NCBI GenBank assembly: GCA_902778895.1
Contig: CACYZF010000008.1
Span: forward strand, 1 to 64,000
DNA length: 64,000 nucleotides
Direction: 5' to 3'
From: an uncultured bacterium
Lineage (GTDB): Bacteria > Verrucomicrobiota > Lentisphaeria > Victivallales > UBA1829
The position numbers and the translations under genes were made by a program. Shown in pieces: positions 8,894 to 17,889 of the stretch. How positions within the stretch are numbered: the first letter of the stretch is position 1; every line of letters starts with the position of its first letter. Under the pieces are notes generated by a model. The model was not told the DNA's origin, ran no database searches, and was given only the letters and a program-made list of their open reading frames with translations.

Positions 8894-9976
8894 ATGAAAG
8901 TCTTCAATTTCAACGCGGGTCCGGCCATGATCCCGCAGGCCGTCATGGAAAAAGCCCAAAAAGAGTTTTGCGACTACAAAGGCAGCGGATGCGGCATCAT
9001 GGAGCATTCCCACCGCCACAAACTCTTTGACGAGATCCTTGAACGGGCGATCTCCAATTTCAAAGAGATCATGGGCGTTCCGGACACGCACGAGGTCGTC
9101 TTCATCCAGGGCGGCGCGAGCATGCAGTTCGCGATGATCCCGATGAACCTCGCGGTCCCGGGCAAGCCCATGGAATTCGCCGACACCGGCACGTGGTCCA
9201 GCAAGGCCATCAAGGAAGCCAAGCTGTTCGGCGACGTGAAGGTCATCGCCTCCAGCAAGGAAGAGAAGTACACCAAGATCCCCGCAGTCGACGAGATGAA
9301 GATCGACGAAGACGCCGCGTTCTTCCACATCACCTCCAACAACACCATCTACGGCACCCAGTACCAGGCGTTCCCGAACTGCCCGGCCAATGTCCCGATG
9401 CTCGCCGATATGTCCAGCGACATCATGTCCCGCAAGCTCGACGTCTCCAAGTTCGCCATGATCTACGGCGGCGCGCAGAAGAACCTCGGTCCCAGCGGTA
9501 TGGCCGTCGTGATCATCCGCAAGGACCTCGCGGAACGCACCCCGGCCAACGTGCCGACCATGCTCCGCTACTCGACCTACATCGAGCACAACTCCCTGTT
9601 CAACACCCCGCCGACCTTCGGCATCTACATCTTCGGCCTCATCACCGACTGGGTGAAGGATATGGGCGGCCTCGAAGTCCTCGAAGGCATCAACAACAAG
9701 AAGGCCGAGACCCTCTACGCCGCGATCGACGGCTCCGACGGATATTTCCGCAACCCGGTCTGTCCGTGCAGCCGTTCCAAGATGAACGTCGTCTTCCGTC
9801 TCCCCTCCGAAGAACTCGAAGCGAAGTTCCTCGACGAGGCCAAGGCGGCCGGCATGATCGGCCTGAAGGGCCATCGTTCCGTCGGCGGCATCCGCGCCAG
9901 CATCTACAACGCCATGCCGCTCGAAGGCGTCGAGAAACTTGTGTCCTTCATGCAGGACTTCAAGAAGAACAACTGA
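8894..9976 (+). CDS. serC: Phosphoserine aminotransferase
   Basis: A PLP enzyme that converts 3-phosphohydroxypyruvate to O-phosphoserine in serine synthesis; in some bacteria it also acts in pyridoxal phosphate synthesis. Its 360 residues match the family. It starts FNFNAGPAMIPQAVMEKA and has MEHSHRHKLFDEI, the substrate loop IQGGASMQFAMIPMNL, and the PLP lysine in YGGAQKNLGPSG. It ends with the typical RSVGGIRASIYNAMPLEGV. An AGGAG ribosome site precedes the start. It leads a run of five closely spaced genes. Confidence 0.96.
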   Translation: MKVFNFNAGPAMIPQAVMEKAQKEFCDYKGSGCGIMEHSHRHKLFDEILERAISNFKEIMGVPDTHEVVFIQGGASMQFAMIPMNLAVPGKPMEFADTGTWSSKAIKEAKLFGDVKVIASSKEEKYTKIPAVDEMKIDEDAAFFHITSNNTIYGTQYQAFPNCPANVPMLADMSSDIMSRKLDVSKFAMIYGGAQKNLGPSGMAVVIIRKDLAERTPANVPTMLRYSTYIEHNSLFNTPPTFGIYIFGLITDWVKDMGGLEVLEGINNKKAETLYAAIDGSDGYFRNPVCPCSRSKMNVVFRLPSEELEAKFLDEAKAAGMIGLKGHRSVGGIRASIYNAMPLEGVEKLVSFMQDFKKNN

Positions 9977-9996
9977 TCTGACCGGAGGGCGTCGTC

Positions 9997-10935
9997 ATGC
10001 TCGAACGCTATTCCGTTTTGGACGGTCGCATCGCCCATTCCGATGCAGGCACGATCCCCGTCGACGTGTACGTCATGCCCGATGGGGAGGAACGCGCCTA
10101 CCTGACGGACGAACTGGGCATCGACCCCCACACGCTGGCGTCGTCCATCGACCCGGACGAAACGCCGCGTATCGAGTTCGAGGACGACTATACGGCCATC
10201 ATCCTCAAGTACCCGAAGAACTATTCGGCTGACGACAACTTCCTCTTCCGCGTGAAATCCATGGGGATATTCCTCTTCACCGACCGCGTCGTGCTGGTCA
10301 TCGACGAGGAGTTTCCCCAGCTTTTCACCGGAAAATTCGCCACGAAAGTCTACACCAAGCAGGACGTCCTTCTCCGCGTCCTCACCCAGACCATCCGCCA
10401 TTTCGAGAGCCACTTGCGCGTGATCAACATGTGCAGCGACGAGATCGAAACCCAGCTGAACGAGTCGTACAACAGCAGCAACCTGCTCGACATGTTCACG
10501 CTGGAGAAAAGCCTGGTCTACTACGTGAACGCCCTGAGCGGCAACCGGCGCGCCTTCGAACGCATCCGGGTCGGCGCTTACAAGTTCCAGTTCACGGAGG
10601 AGAACATCGAACTGCTCGACGACCTCCAGATCGAAAACCGGCAGTTCCTCGACCAGGCGCAGGTCTACTCCCAGATTCTCTCCGGCCTCGTCGACGCACG
10701 TTCCAACATCATCAACAACAACCTGAACGTGCTGATGAAGAACATGAACGCCATCGTGATCGCGGTCGCCATCCCGACCTTCTTCACGGGCGTGTTCGGC
10801 ATGAGCGAATTCACGGAGTTCCTGAGCGGACCGAACCACAAATACTGGTACGTCTCGTTCCCGGCCTTCTTCATCCTCATGACCGGGCTGGCGCTCTTCG
10901 TGTTCTGGCTCATCAAGAAATTCGAGAAACATTGA
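9997..10935 (+). CDS. CorA-like divalent metal ion transporter with variant GMS signature
   Basis: A 312-residue CorA-superfamily protein with a large acidic cytoplasmic N-terminal domain, long helices, and two C-terminal membrane segments (residues about 245-265 and 285-306). Members import Mg2+ or other divalent ions as pentamers. The family signature after the first membrane helix is GMN; here it reads FTGVFGMSEF, so the asparagine is replaced by serine. The fold is clear, but metal choice or activity may differ. A GGAGG site lies before the start, 20 bp after serC. Confidence 0.88.
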   Translation: MLERYSVLDGRIAHSDAGTIPVDVYVMPDGEERAYLTDELGIDPHTLASSIDPDETPRIEFEDDYTAIILKYPKNYSADDNFLFRVKSMGIFLFTDRVVLVIDEEFPQLFTGKFATKVYTKQDVLLRVLTQTIRHFESHLRVINMCSDEIETQLNESYNSSNLLDMFTLEKSLVYYVNALSGNRRAFERIRVGAYKFQFTEENIELLDDLQIENRQFLDQAQVYSQILSGLVDARSNIINNNLNVLMKNMNAIVIAVAIPTFFTGVFGMSEFTEFLSGPNHKYWYVSFPAFFILMTGLALFVFWLIKKFEKH

Positions 10936-10943
10936 GCTGACTT

Positions 10944-11186
10944 ATGCCTATTTTCGAATACGAATGCAAAAAGTGCGGCCATCAGTTCGAGGCCCTGCTC
11001 AAATCCGCCTCGTCTCCCGCGCCCGAATGTCCCGAATGCGGCGCATCCGACGCAAAACGCCTGCTCTCCCGTTTCGCCGCCGCCTCCAAGACGGAATTCG
11101 GCTCCTGCAGGATGTCGAAGGACTGCATGGCGGCCGTGCAGGGCGGCTGCGGCTGCGGCTGCGGCTGCGGACACCATCATCATTGA
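10944..11186 (+). CDS. FmdB-family zinc ribbon protein with Cys-Gly/His tail
   Basis: An 80-residue regulatory-type zinc ribbon. MPIFEYECKKCGHQFE and CPECG give the two metal-binding CxxC knuckles of the FmdB family. The C-terminus is unusual: after CRMSKDCMAAVQGG comes alternating Cys-Gly repeats and four final histidines, a likely extra metal site. It lies 8 bp after corA and 3 bp before rsmA, so it is certainly co-transcribed. Its role is unknown. Confidence 0.88.
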   Translation: MPIFEYECKKCGHQFEALLKSASSPAPECPECGASDAKRLLSRFAAASKTEFGSCRMSKDCMAAVQGGCGCGCGCGHHHH

Positions 11187-11189
11187 ACC

Positions 11190-12071
11190 ATGGTCAAAGC
11201 CGAACTCAAACCTCTGCTTGAAAAACTCGGCATTGCGCCGAGTAAGCGCCTCGGGCAGAATTTCCTTGTGGACGACCAGTTCCGTGCGAAGATCCTGCAT
11301 GAGGCCGATCCGAAGCCCGGCCAGACCATCCTCGAGATCGGCCCCGGGCTCGGCGCCATCACGCGCGGCCTCGTGGCCTCCGGCGCGGACGTGACCGCGA
11401 TCGAGTTCGACCGCAAGATCGCCGAATATCTCCGAACCGCTGTCGTCCCGCTCGGCCTCCACCTCATCGAAGCCGACGCCTGCCGCGTCAAATACGCCGA
11501 GCTCTTCCCCGGCGACTTCCGCGTGGTCTCCAATCTGCCTTACAGCGCGGGCACCATCGTCATCGCGAAGCTCCTCGACCTCGAAACGCCCCCCGCCGAC
11601 ATGCTTCTCATGCTTCAGAAGGAAGTCGCGGAGCGTTTCCTCGCGGGCCCCGGCACGGCCGACTACTCCGCGCTCACCGTGCGTATCTCCGCCGTCTACA
11701 TGGGCCACATCGTTCGCATGGTCCCTCCCGAGGTCTTCTACCCCGAACCTTCGGTCGAATCCGCCCTCTTCGCGCTCGTCCGCAAGCCGGTCATTCCACC
11801 TCAAAGCATCCGCATCATCCTCTCCCGCCTCGCCCGCACCTCGTTCGCGCACAGACGCAAGAAGATGTTCAAGCAGGCCGCAGCGGTCTTCGGCGCAGAC
11901 GTGATCGCCGCCGCCATGGCCGATGCCTCGGTCGATCCTGACATCCGCGCGGAACGCGTTACAGTGGATCAGTTCATCCGCATGTCGGAATATATCGCCG
12001 CGCACACGCAGAATCCGCCGGAAACAGTTCAAAATGATGAGCCGGATACGGACGAGGACAATCAGGATTAA
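11190..12071 (+). CDS. rsmA: 16S rRNA dimethyladenosine transferase
   Basis: This S-adenosylmethionine-dependent enzyme dimethylates two adjacent adenosines near the 3' end of 16S rRNA during 30S assembly. It has LGQNFLVDD at residues 20-28, the SAM site ILEIGPGLGAITRGL, and the catalytic NLPYSAGT. At 293 residues it is slightly longer than usual because of a hydrophilic tail after residue 270. It follows fmdB by 3 bp. Confidence 0.96.
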   Translation: MVKAELKPLLEKLGIAPSKRLGQNFLVDDQFRAKILHEADPKPGQTILEIGPGLGAITRGLVASGADVTAIEFDRKIAEYLRTAVVPLGLHLIEADACRVKYAELFPGDFRVVSNLPYSAGTIVIAKLLDLETPPADMLLMLQKEVAERFLAGPGTADYSALTVRISAVYMGHIVRMVPPEVFYPEPSVESALFALVRKPVIPPQSIRIILSRLARTSFAHRRKKMFKQAAAVFGADVIAAAMADASVDPDIRAERVTVDQFIRMSEYIAAHTQNPPETVQNDEPDTDEDNQD

Positions 12072-12106
12072 ATCCACTCAAGTCCGCCTCAAACGAAGAT
12101 TCGACC

Positions 12107-12589
12107 ATGAGCAAAGCCGCCGAGTTCAAAACCAACGTCATGCGCATCCTCGAACAGGCAAAAGTCCCGTTCAGGCATCACTGCTACGTGGAATCCGGCG
12201 CGGTCTCCGGACTTGAGGTCGCCGCCGCGCTCGGTCAGGACTCGAAGCATGTGTTCAAGACGCTCGTCACGGTCGAGAAATCGGGCGAACACTTCGTTTT
12301 CGTCGTGCCGGTCGATTCCGAGCTTAATCTCAAGAAAGCGGCGAAAGCAGTGAACGGGAAATCCATCGAAATGATCAAGTCGAAGGAGCTTTTTCCGCTC
12401 ACCGGATACATCCACGGCGGATGCTCGCCCATCGGCATGAAAAAGCAGTTCAAAACCGTGTTCCACGAATCCGCCGCCGAGCTCGATGTGATCTTCTTCA
12501 GCGCGGGCAAGATCGGCTATCAGATCGAAATCGCTCCCGCCGACCTCGCGAAAGTCCTGCGTTTCACCTACGCCGACATCACGGACTGA
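12107..12589 (+). CDS. ybaK: Cys-tRNA(Pro) deacylase, YbaK/EbsC type
   Basis: A 160-residue member of the YbaK/ProX editing family, which hydrolyses mischarged Cys-tRNA(Pro). Typical features are the central FVFVVPVDSELNLKKAAKA with the catalytic-site lysine region, and the GYIHGGCSPIGMKK loop with its conserved GG-SP-G pattern. It is the last gene of the serC operon, 35 bp after rsmA. Confidence 0.93.
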   Translation: MSKAAEFKTNVMRILEQAKVPFRHHCYVESGAVSGLEVAAALGQDSKHVFKTLVTVEKSGEHFVFVVPVDSELNLKKAAKAVNGKSIEMIKSKELFPLTGYIHGGCSPIGMKKQFKTVFHESAAELDVIFFSAGKIGYQIEIAPADLAKVLRFTYADITD

Positions 12590-12739
12590 TCCCGCCTTTT
12601 TTCCCGCTTTCAGGACATTTTTTCTATATAATGGAGCCTATCTGCCCTTCATACCTTACTGTCGTAATATAAATTAATTTGCGCCCGGCTTTTCCCCAAA
12701 GAATTTGATTTATTTTTTGAATTTTTCGGATTTTCACGC

Positions 12740-12767
12740 TTGATTTTTCATCGCTTCCGTGTATCTT
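12740..12767 (+). promoter_or_regulatory. Promoter of the alpha-2-macroglobulin/pbpC operon
   Basis: TTGATT (12740-12745), 16 bp, TATCTT (12762-12767), about 68 bp before the start. The rest of the 245-bp gap after ybaK is AT-rich and shows no gene. Confidence 0.55.
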
Positions 12768-12834
12768 TTTAGCGTCCTTTTCCCACCCCCCATCAAAAGC
12801 CCATTTTTTATTTTTCCGGAAAGCAGAAAAAAGC

Positions 12835-15800
12835 ATGAAAAAAGCAGTCAATGCTACCACGTTCGTCGCCCTCGCGCTCGCAGCATCCGTCACGTACAAC
12901 ATCGTCCAGTACCAGCGCGCGAAAGGCATCCGCCCCGAAAAGCAGAATCAGGAAGACAATGCAGCCCAGTCCGTCGCGAACAAAGATGAAGTCACAGCCG
13001 TATCCGCCGCGACAGCCTCCGTACAGAATCCCGCTTCCGCTACAAAGACCTCATCCGCCGCACAGCAGATCACCGCCGTCACGTTCAGGTCCGCCAAGTA
13101 CGACAAGTACGATGATGAGCTCAACATCTCCTTCTCGACCCCGTCTTCGCTTCCGTCCAAGCTCGCGAAGGACGCCATTGAGTTCACGCCCGCGGTCGAC
13201 GACATTTCCTTTTACGCGCACGGTTCGACCATTTCCGTGAGCGGCAATTTCAAGCCCGGCATCACCTACCGCGCCCGCGTGAAAAAGGGCCTCATGGACC
13301 GTTCCGGCAAGGCCGCGCTCGAAAACGACGCCGTGTTCGACATCACGGTCCCCGAGCTCACGGAGAAGGTATCCTTCCTCACCGACGGCAGCGTGTTCCC
13401 CATCACGGAGAAAACGGTCGAATTCCCCTATTCCGCCAGGAACATCCGCAAGCTCGACGTCAAGCTCTACCGCGTGTTCGACAACAACCTCAACAACATG
13501 TCGAACAACTACGACTGGGACGACCGCGCCGACACGTCCAACATGCTCCTGGTCGGAGAGAAGACTGTCACGCTCTCCGATCCCCGGAACGAAACGGTCA
13601 ACCATCTGCTCGACATTAACGACATCCTCGTGGTCAACGATTCCAATCCCAATACGACGCGGCTCTTTTCCGCCACGCCCGGCTACTATGTACTGGAGGT
13701 TGCGTACGACAGGCAGTCCGACTGGGGCGACTACACCTACCGGGAGACCAAATACCGCAATTTCATGCTTACCGACTTCGCGCTGGTCGCGGCCACGGTG
13801 TCCGACCCCGCAGGTGGCATCGTCCTCTTCGCGCGGCGCATCTCCGACGGCAAACCTGTAGCCGACGCCGAGATTGAGCTCTCTTCGGACAAGAACCAGC
13901 TTCTCGCGAAAGGCAAAACGGACGCATCCGGCAAGGTCGTTTTTCACGTCTCGCAGAGAGCCATCAACAGACTGCATGAAGGGGAGAACGACAGCAATTT
14001 TCTGAACAGGACGGGCCAGTTCGGCAGCATCTACTCCGCGACCATCCGCAAAGGAAAGGAATTCGCCTGGTTCCCGCTCGACCTCTACGCAGGAAAAAGC
14101 GAACTCATGCCGCGCGCATTCGCATTTTCCGAACGCGGCATCGTGCGCCCCGGCGAGTCCTTCCTCGCCGCTGCGTTCATCCGCGACCCGACGGACGCCG
14201 AACTGAAAATCGGGCACGAAACGCCGGATGGCTCCCAGAAGGAGGGGAAAGACAAAATGGGCTCCGTGTTTGCGGAATCGATCCCCGTTACGCTCACGGT
14301 TCGCAATCCGAACGGGAAAGAGATATTCTCGAAACAGCTCACGCCCGACAGGAACGGATTCGTCTCGTCCGAGGTCAGGATCCCGGACAATGCTGCGTCC
14401 GGCTACTACACCTTCCGCTTCGGCGTCGGCAAGCGCACCTGGGGCGAGTCGCATATTCAGGTCGGCGCATACGTGCCGGACCGCATCAGGACGAAACTCG
14501 AACACGCCGCCCTCCCCGCCGGTCCCGCCGCCGTGAAGGAGCCGATCCGCGCCGTCCTCTCCGCCGACTATTATTTCGGCACGCCCGTGCCGTCCGCGTC
14601 CGGCAGAATCCTCTTCGACTGCACTCCGTCCGGGAAACGTCCCGACCACTGGAAGGACTGGACCGTCGGCGATTCCTCGCGCTTCAACTTCGACGAATAC
14701 AATACGGCAATCACGGTCGAAAACGGCAAGACGAACCTCTCTCTCCCCTCGTTCGGCTCGCGCGGCATGTCATTCGACCCCGTGCGCGTCGTGCTTCAGG
14801 CATCCGTGCAGGAGCCGGGCGGCCGCGCCGTGACCGGATCCGACAACTTCACGCTCTATCCCTCCGACTGGTTCGTCGGCCTGAAGCAGAAGGATGGCGC
14901 GGATAAGGAATGTCTGCTTGACCTGGCTCTGCTCGCGACCGAACAGGGCAAGGCCGCCTCGCTCGACGACGGGCGCGATATCCGATTCACCGTTTACAAG
15001 CGATCCTGGGACTACGTGCTGGTACAGGACGGCGGCGGCTACCGCAGACGCTGGAAGGAGACCGTTTCCGAGGTGGAAGGCGCATCGAAGACGTTCACGG
15101 TCCCGCAGAACGCCGACCTCGCCGCGTTCACCTCGCAGGTCGCGTTCGATCTGCCGTCCGGCTGCTACGACATCGTGGCGGAGTACGGCAGCGACATCCG
15201 TACGAAGATTAACGTGTGGCATTCTGCGGGCGAATCCGGCAGACGCACCGGCGATCCCTCTGGCCTCGTGTTCAAGACCGACGCGAAGACATACACGCCC
15301 GGCCAGACAGCCAAGCTAACGTTCACCAGTCCGTTCGACGGCGAGGCGTTCGTGGCGATGGGCGGCATCAAGCTGGATTCCTCCGGCACGGTCCGGGTCA
15401 GGGCGGGCGAAAACACCATCGAGGCGAAGATCCCGGCTGACTGCCTGAACGGTATCTTCCATGTCGGCGTGTTCGCGGTCGGCATGCTGAACGGCGAATA
15501 TATGCGTGCCTCCGGCGATGCCACACTCAAGCTCGACCACTCCGCCGCGCACAAGCTTGACGTCGCGATCACCGTTCCCGGCATCGTCCGTCCCGAGACC
15601 GAGGCTGAACTAACCGTCTCCCTCGCCACGCTCGACAAAAAGCCGGTCAGCGGACAGGTCTGCCTCTTTGCGGTCGACGAGGGCGTGCTCGCACTCACGA
15701 ACTTCAAGACGCCCGACATCTACAAGTTCTTCCTCCAGTCTGACGATTCGTTCATCAGCATGAGCGAGACGTACAGCAAACTTTTCCCGAAACTCAAGAT

Positions 15801-17889
15801 CCGCCCGGACGGCACCATCGGCGGCGGCGATGCGCCTGAAGCCGCCAAATCCGCGCTCGCCGCGTCCCTCGTGAAGATGAAGGATGCCGCGCGCGTCATC
15901 GTGCCCGTCGTCAGAATTCCGGAATCCGGTTCCGCCACGCTCAAAGTGAAGATCCCGGACCACTCCGGTTCGCTCCGGTTCATGGCTGTCGCGAATGCGG
16001 CCGATGCGGTCGGCTCCGGCGAACGCGAAATGATCGTCCGCACGCCGGTCGGACTTACGGTTTCCGCGCCGCGCGTGCTCGTTCCCGGCGACGAAGCGGT
16101 CATCTCCGTCCGCGCGTTCAACCATGATGCGAAGGACGGCGCGGTCAAATTCACGCTCGCCCTGCCCGACACGCTTCAGATCATGGGCAATCAGCCGCGC
16201 ATCGACGCGCTGAAGCCCGGCGAGACAAAGGACGTTTCGTTCCGCGTGAAAGCGCTCGATAGGCTCGGCGAAGGCACGCTCGCCGCCACGATCTCCGTCG
16301 GCGCCGAATCCCGCACGGAAAAGACCTTTATCACGGTCCGCCCCGCGACTCCGCCGCAAACCGTCGCGAAATTCGCGTCCGTGGCCGCCGGAAAGGATTA
16401 CACGCTCGACCTCTCCTCGGAATTCGTCTCCGTGGAAAGCGCCGACCTCTCCATTTCCTCCTCGCCCGCGATCAGCGTGAAGGACGCGCTCGACTGGCTC
16501 AACGGATATCCCTACGGCTGCCTGGAGCAGACCGTTTCCGGCGCGTTCCCGTTCGTCGCGACGCCGTCGCTCGTGAAGGCGGGCCTGCTTGACGCCGAGG
16601 TCGCGAAAACCATACAGCCGAAGGTCGCCTCCGCCTACGCGCGCATCCTCGGCATGATGGTCGGCGACGGCGCGTTCGCCATGTGGCCGGACGTCCGCAA
16701 GGAATGGCCCGAAGGCACGGTCTACGCCGCCCACTTCATCTTCGAGGCTAAGGCCGCCAAACTGGTGACGGTCGATCCCGTCATTGAACGCAGCATCACG
16801 GCGTATCTGCTCCGTCTCGCGAACAGCGCGGGCGGCTACAAGCCCGAGCTCCGCGCCTATGCGGCCTACGTGCTCTCCTCCGCCGGGAACAAGGATTTCG
16901 TCATTCCGGCGCGCAACATCCTCGCCGGAAGCAAGCCCGGATTCGCGCAGTTCCTGGCCGCCGCCGCCCTCATCCGCGGCGGTTACGCCGGAGAAGGCGC
17001 GGAACCGCTCCGCACTGCGCTCGCCGATTCCGACTGGCTATACAAGACCTTCGGCCTCGCCGGCATCACCGATACGGCGGCGCGCGCGGGCATGGTCCTG
17101 AACATCCTCATGAAGTGCGACCCGAAAGGAAACAAGGATGCTGCCGCCGAACTCGCGTCGTTCCTCGCCGGACGCATCCGCAAGGACGGCAACTGCTGGG
17201 GCAACACGCAGTCCAACGCCTGGGCGGCAATGGGGCTCGCGGCCTTCGCGGAGTATTATCCGCCCGCGGACGTGACCGGCAACGTCTTCCTGCCCGAACA
17301 GGACAAGAAGGACGAGTTCTCCGGCGTCGCGAAGAAGGACGGCCTCGCGGTCGACCTCAAGGGCAAGACCGTGGTCGGCAACACCGGCAGCACGGATTTC
17401 TTCGTAAAGGCGGTCGTGAAAGGCATCCCGAAGGATCCAAAAGCCGCCTCCGGCCCGATTAAGCTCAAACGCGAGTTCTTCGATGAGAAGGGCAACCCGG
17501 TCACCTCGCTCAAACACGGCGAACTGGCATTCGTCCGCATCACGGCGGATTCCCCGGACGTGGTTGAAAACATCGTGATCTCCGACATCCTCCCCGCCGG
17601 GCTTGAGATCGAGGACGAGGCGCTCGCGACCCGCATGAACGCTTCCGATCGCATCCCGAAAAACATCCTCATGAACAACCGCCAGGAGTTCAGCCGCACC
17701 GAAAAACGCGACGACCGCTTCCTCGTGTTCGGCACGCTCTACGGTTCCGCCTATGCCATCTATACCGTGCGCGCCGTCACGCCAGGCAAGTTCCTCATCC
17801 CGGCGCTTCAGGCCGAGGCGATGTACGATCCCGACATGAACGGCACGTTCGTCCCGGCTGAGGGCGAGGACGTCTTCGAGGTGAAATGA
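12835..17889 (+). CDS. Bacterial alpha-2-macroglobulin family protein
   Basis: A 1684-residue periplasmic protease-trapping protein. The N-terminus is a hydrophobic anchor or signal (residues 5-22) followed by an Ala/Ser-rich linker. A stack of macroglobulin-like beta domains follows, then the thioester motif YGCLEQ at about residue 1228 within the helical complement-like domain. E. coli YfhM is a lipoprotein; here no lipobox cysteine is visible, so anchoring is probably by the N-terminal helix. The stop overlaps the pbpC start (ATGA). This pairing is a known association thought to protect and repair the cell envelope after protease attack. Confidence 0.94.
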   Translation: MKKAVNATTFVALALAASVTYNIVQYQRAKGIRPEKQNQEDNAAQSVANKDEVTAVSAATASVQNPASATKTSSAAQQITAVTFRSAKYDKYDDELNISFSTPSSLPSKLAKDAIEFTPAVDDISFYAHGSTISVSGNFKPGITYRARVKKGLMDRSGKAALENDAVFDITVPELTEKVSFLTDGSVFPITEKTVEFPYSARNIRKLDVKLYRVFDNNLNNMSNNYDWDDRADTSNMLLVGEKTVTLSDPRNETVNHLLDINDILVVNDSNPNTTRLFSATPGYYVLEVAYDRQSDWGDYTYRETKYRNFMLTDFALVAATVSDPAGGIVLFARRISDGKPVADAEIELSSDKNQLLAKGKTDASGKVVFHVSQRAINRLHEGENDSNFLNRTGQFGSIYSATIRKGKEFAWFPLDLYAGKSELMPRAFAFSERGIVRPGESFLAAAFIRDPTDAELKIGHETPDGSQKEGKDKMGSVFAESIPVTLTVRNPNGKEIFSKQLTPDRNGFVSSEVRIPDNAASGYYTFRFGVGKRTWGESHIQVGAYVPDRIRTKLEHAALPAGPAAVKEPIRAVLSADYYFGTPVPSASGRILFDCTPSGKRPDHWKDWTVGDSSRFNFDEYNTAITVENGKTNLSLPSFGSRGMSFDPVRVVLQASVQEPGGRAVTGSDNFTLYPSDWFVGLKQKDGADKECLLDLALLATEQGKAASLDDGRDIRFTVYKRSWDYVLVQDGGGYRRRWKETVSEVEGASKTFTVPQNADLAAFTSQVAFDLPSGCYDIVAEYGSDIRTKINVWHSAGESGRRTGDPSGLVFKTDAKTYTPGQTAKLTFTSPFDGEAFVAMGGIKLDSSGTVRVRAGENTIEAKIPADCLNGIFHVGVFAVGMLNGEYMRASGDATLKLDHSAAHKLDVAITVPGIVRPETEAELTVSLATLDKKPVSGQVCLFAVDEGVLALTNFKTPDIYKFFLQSDDSFISMSETYSKLFPKLKIRPDGTIGGGDAPEAAKSALAASLVKMKDAARVIVPVVRIPESGSATLKVKIPDHSGSLRFMAVANAADAVGSGEREMIVRTPVGLTVSAPRVLVPGDEAVISVRAFNHDAKDGAVKFTLALPDTLQIMGNQPRIDALKPGETKDVSFRVKALDRLGEGTLAATISVGAESRTEKTFITVRPATPPQTVAKFASVAAGKDYTLDLSSEFVSVESADLSISSSPAISVKDALDWLNGYPYGCLEQTVSGAFPFVATPSLVKAGLLDAEVAKTIQPKVASAYARILGMMVGDGAFAMWPDVRKEWPEGTVYAAHFIFEAKAAKLVTVDPVIERSITAYLLRLANSAGGYKPELRAYAAYVLSSAGNKDFVIPARNILAGSKPGFAQFLAAAALIRGGYAGEGAEPLRTALADSDWLYKTFGLAGITDTAARAGMVLNILMKCDPKGNKDAAAELASFLAGRIRKDGNCWGNTQSNAWAAMGLAAFAEYYPPADVTGNVFLPEQDKKDEFSGVAKKDGLAVDLKGKTVVGNTGSTDFFVKAVVKGIPKDPKAASGPIKLKREFFDEKGNPVTSLKHGELAFVRITADSPDVVENIVISDILPAGLEIEDEALATRMNASDRIPKNILMNNRQEFSRTEKRDDRFLVFGTLYGSAYAIYTVRAVTPGKFLIPALQAEAMYDPDMNGTFVPAEGEDVFEVK

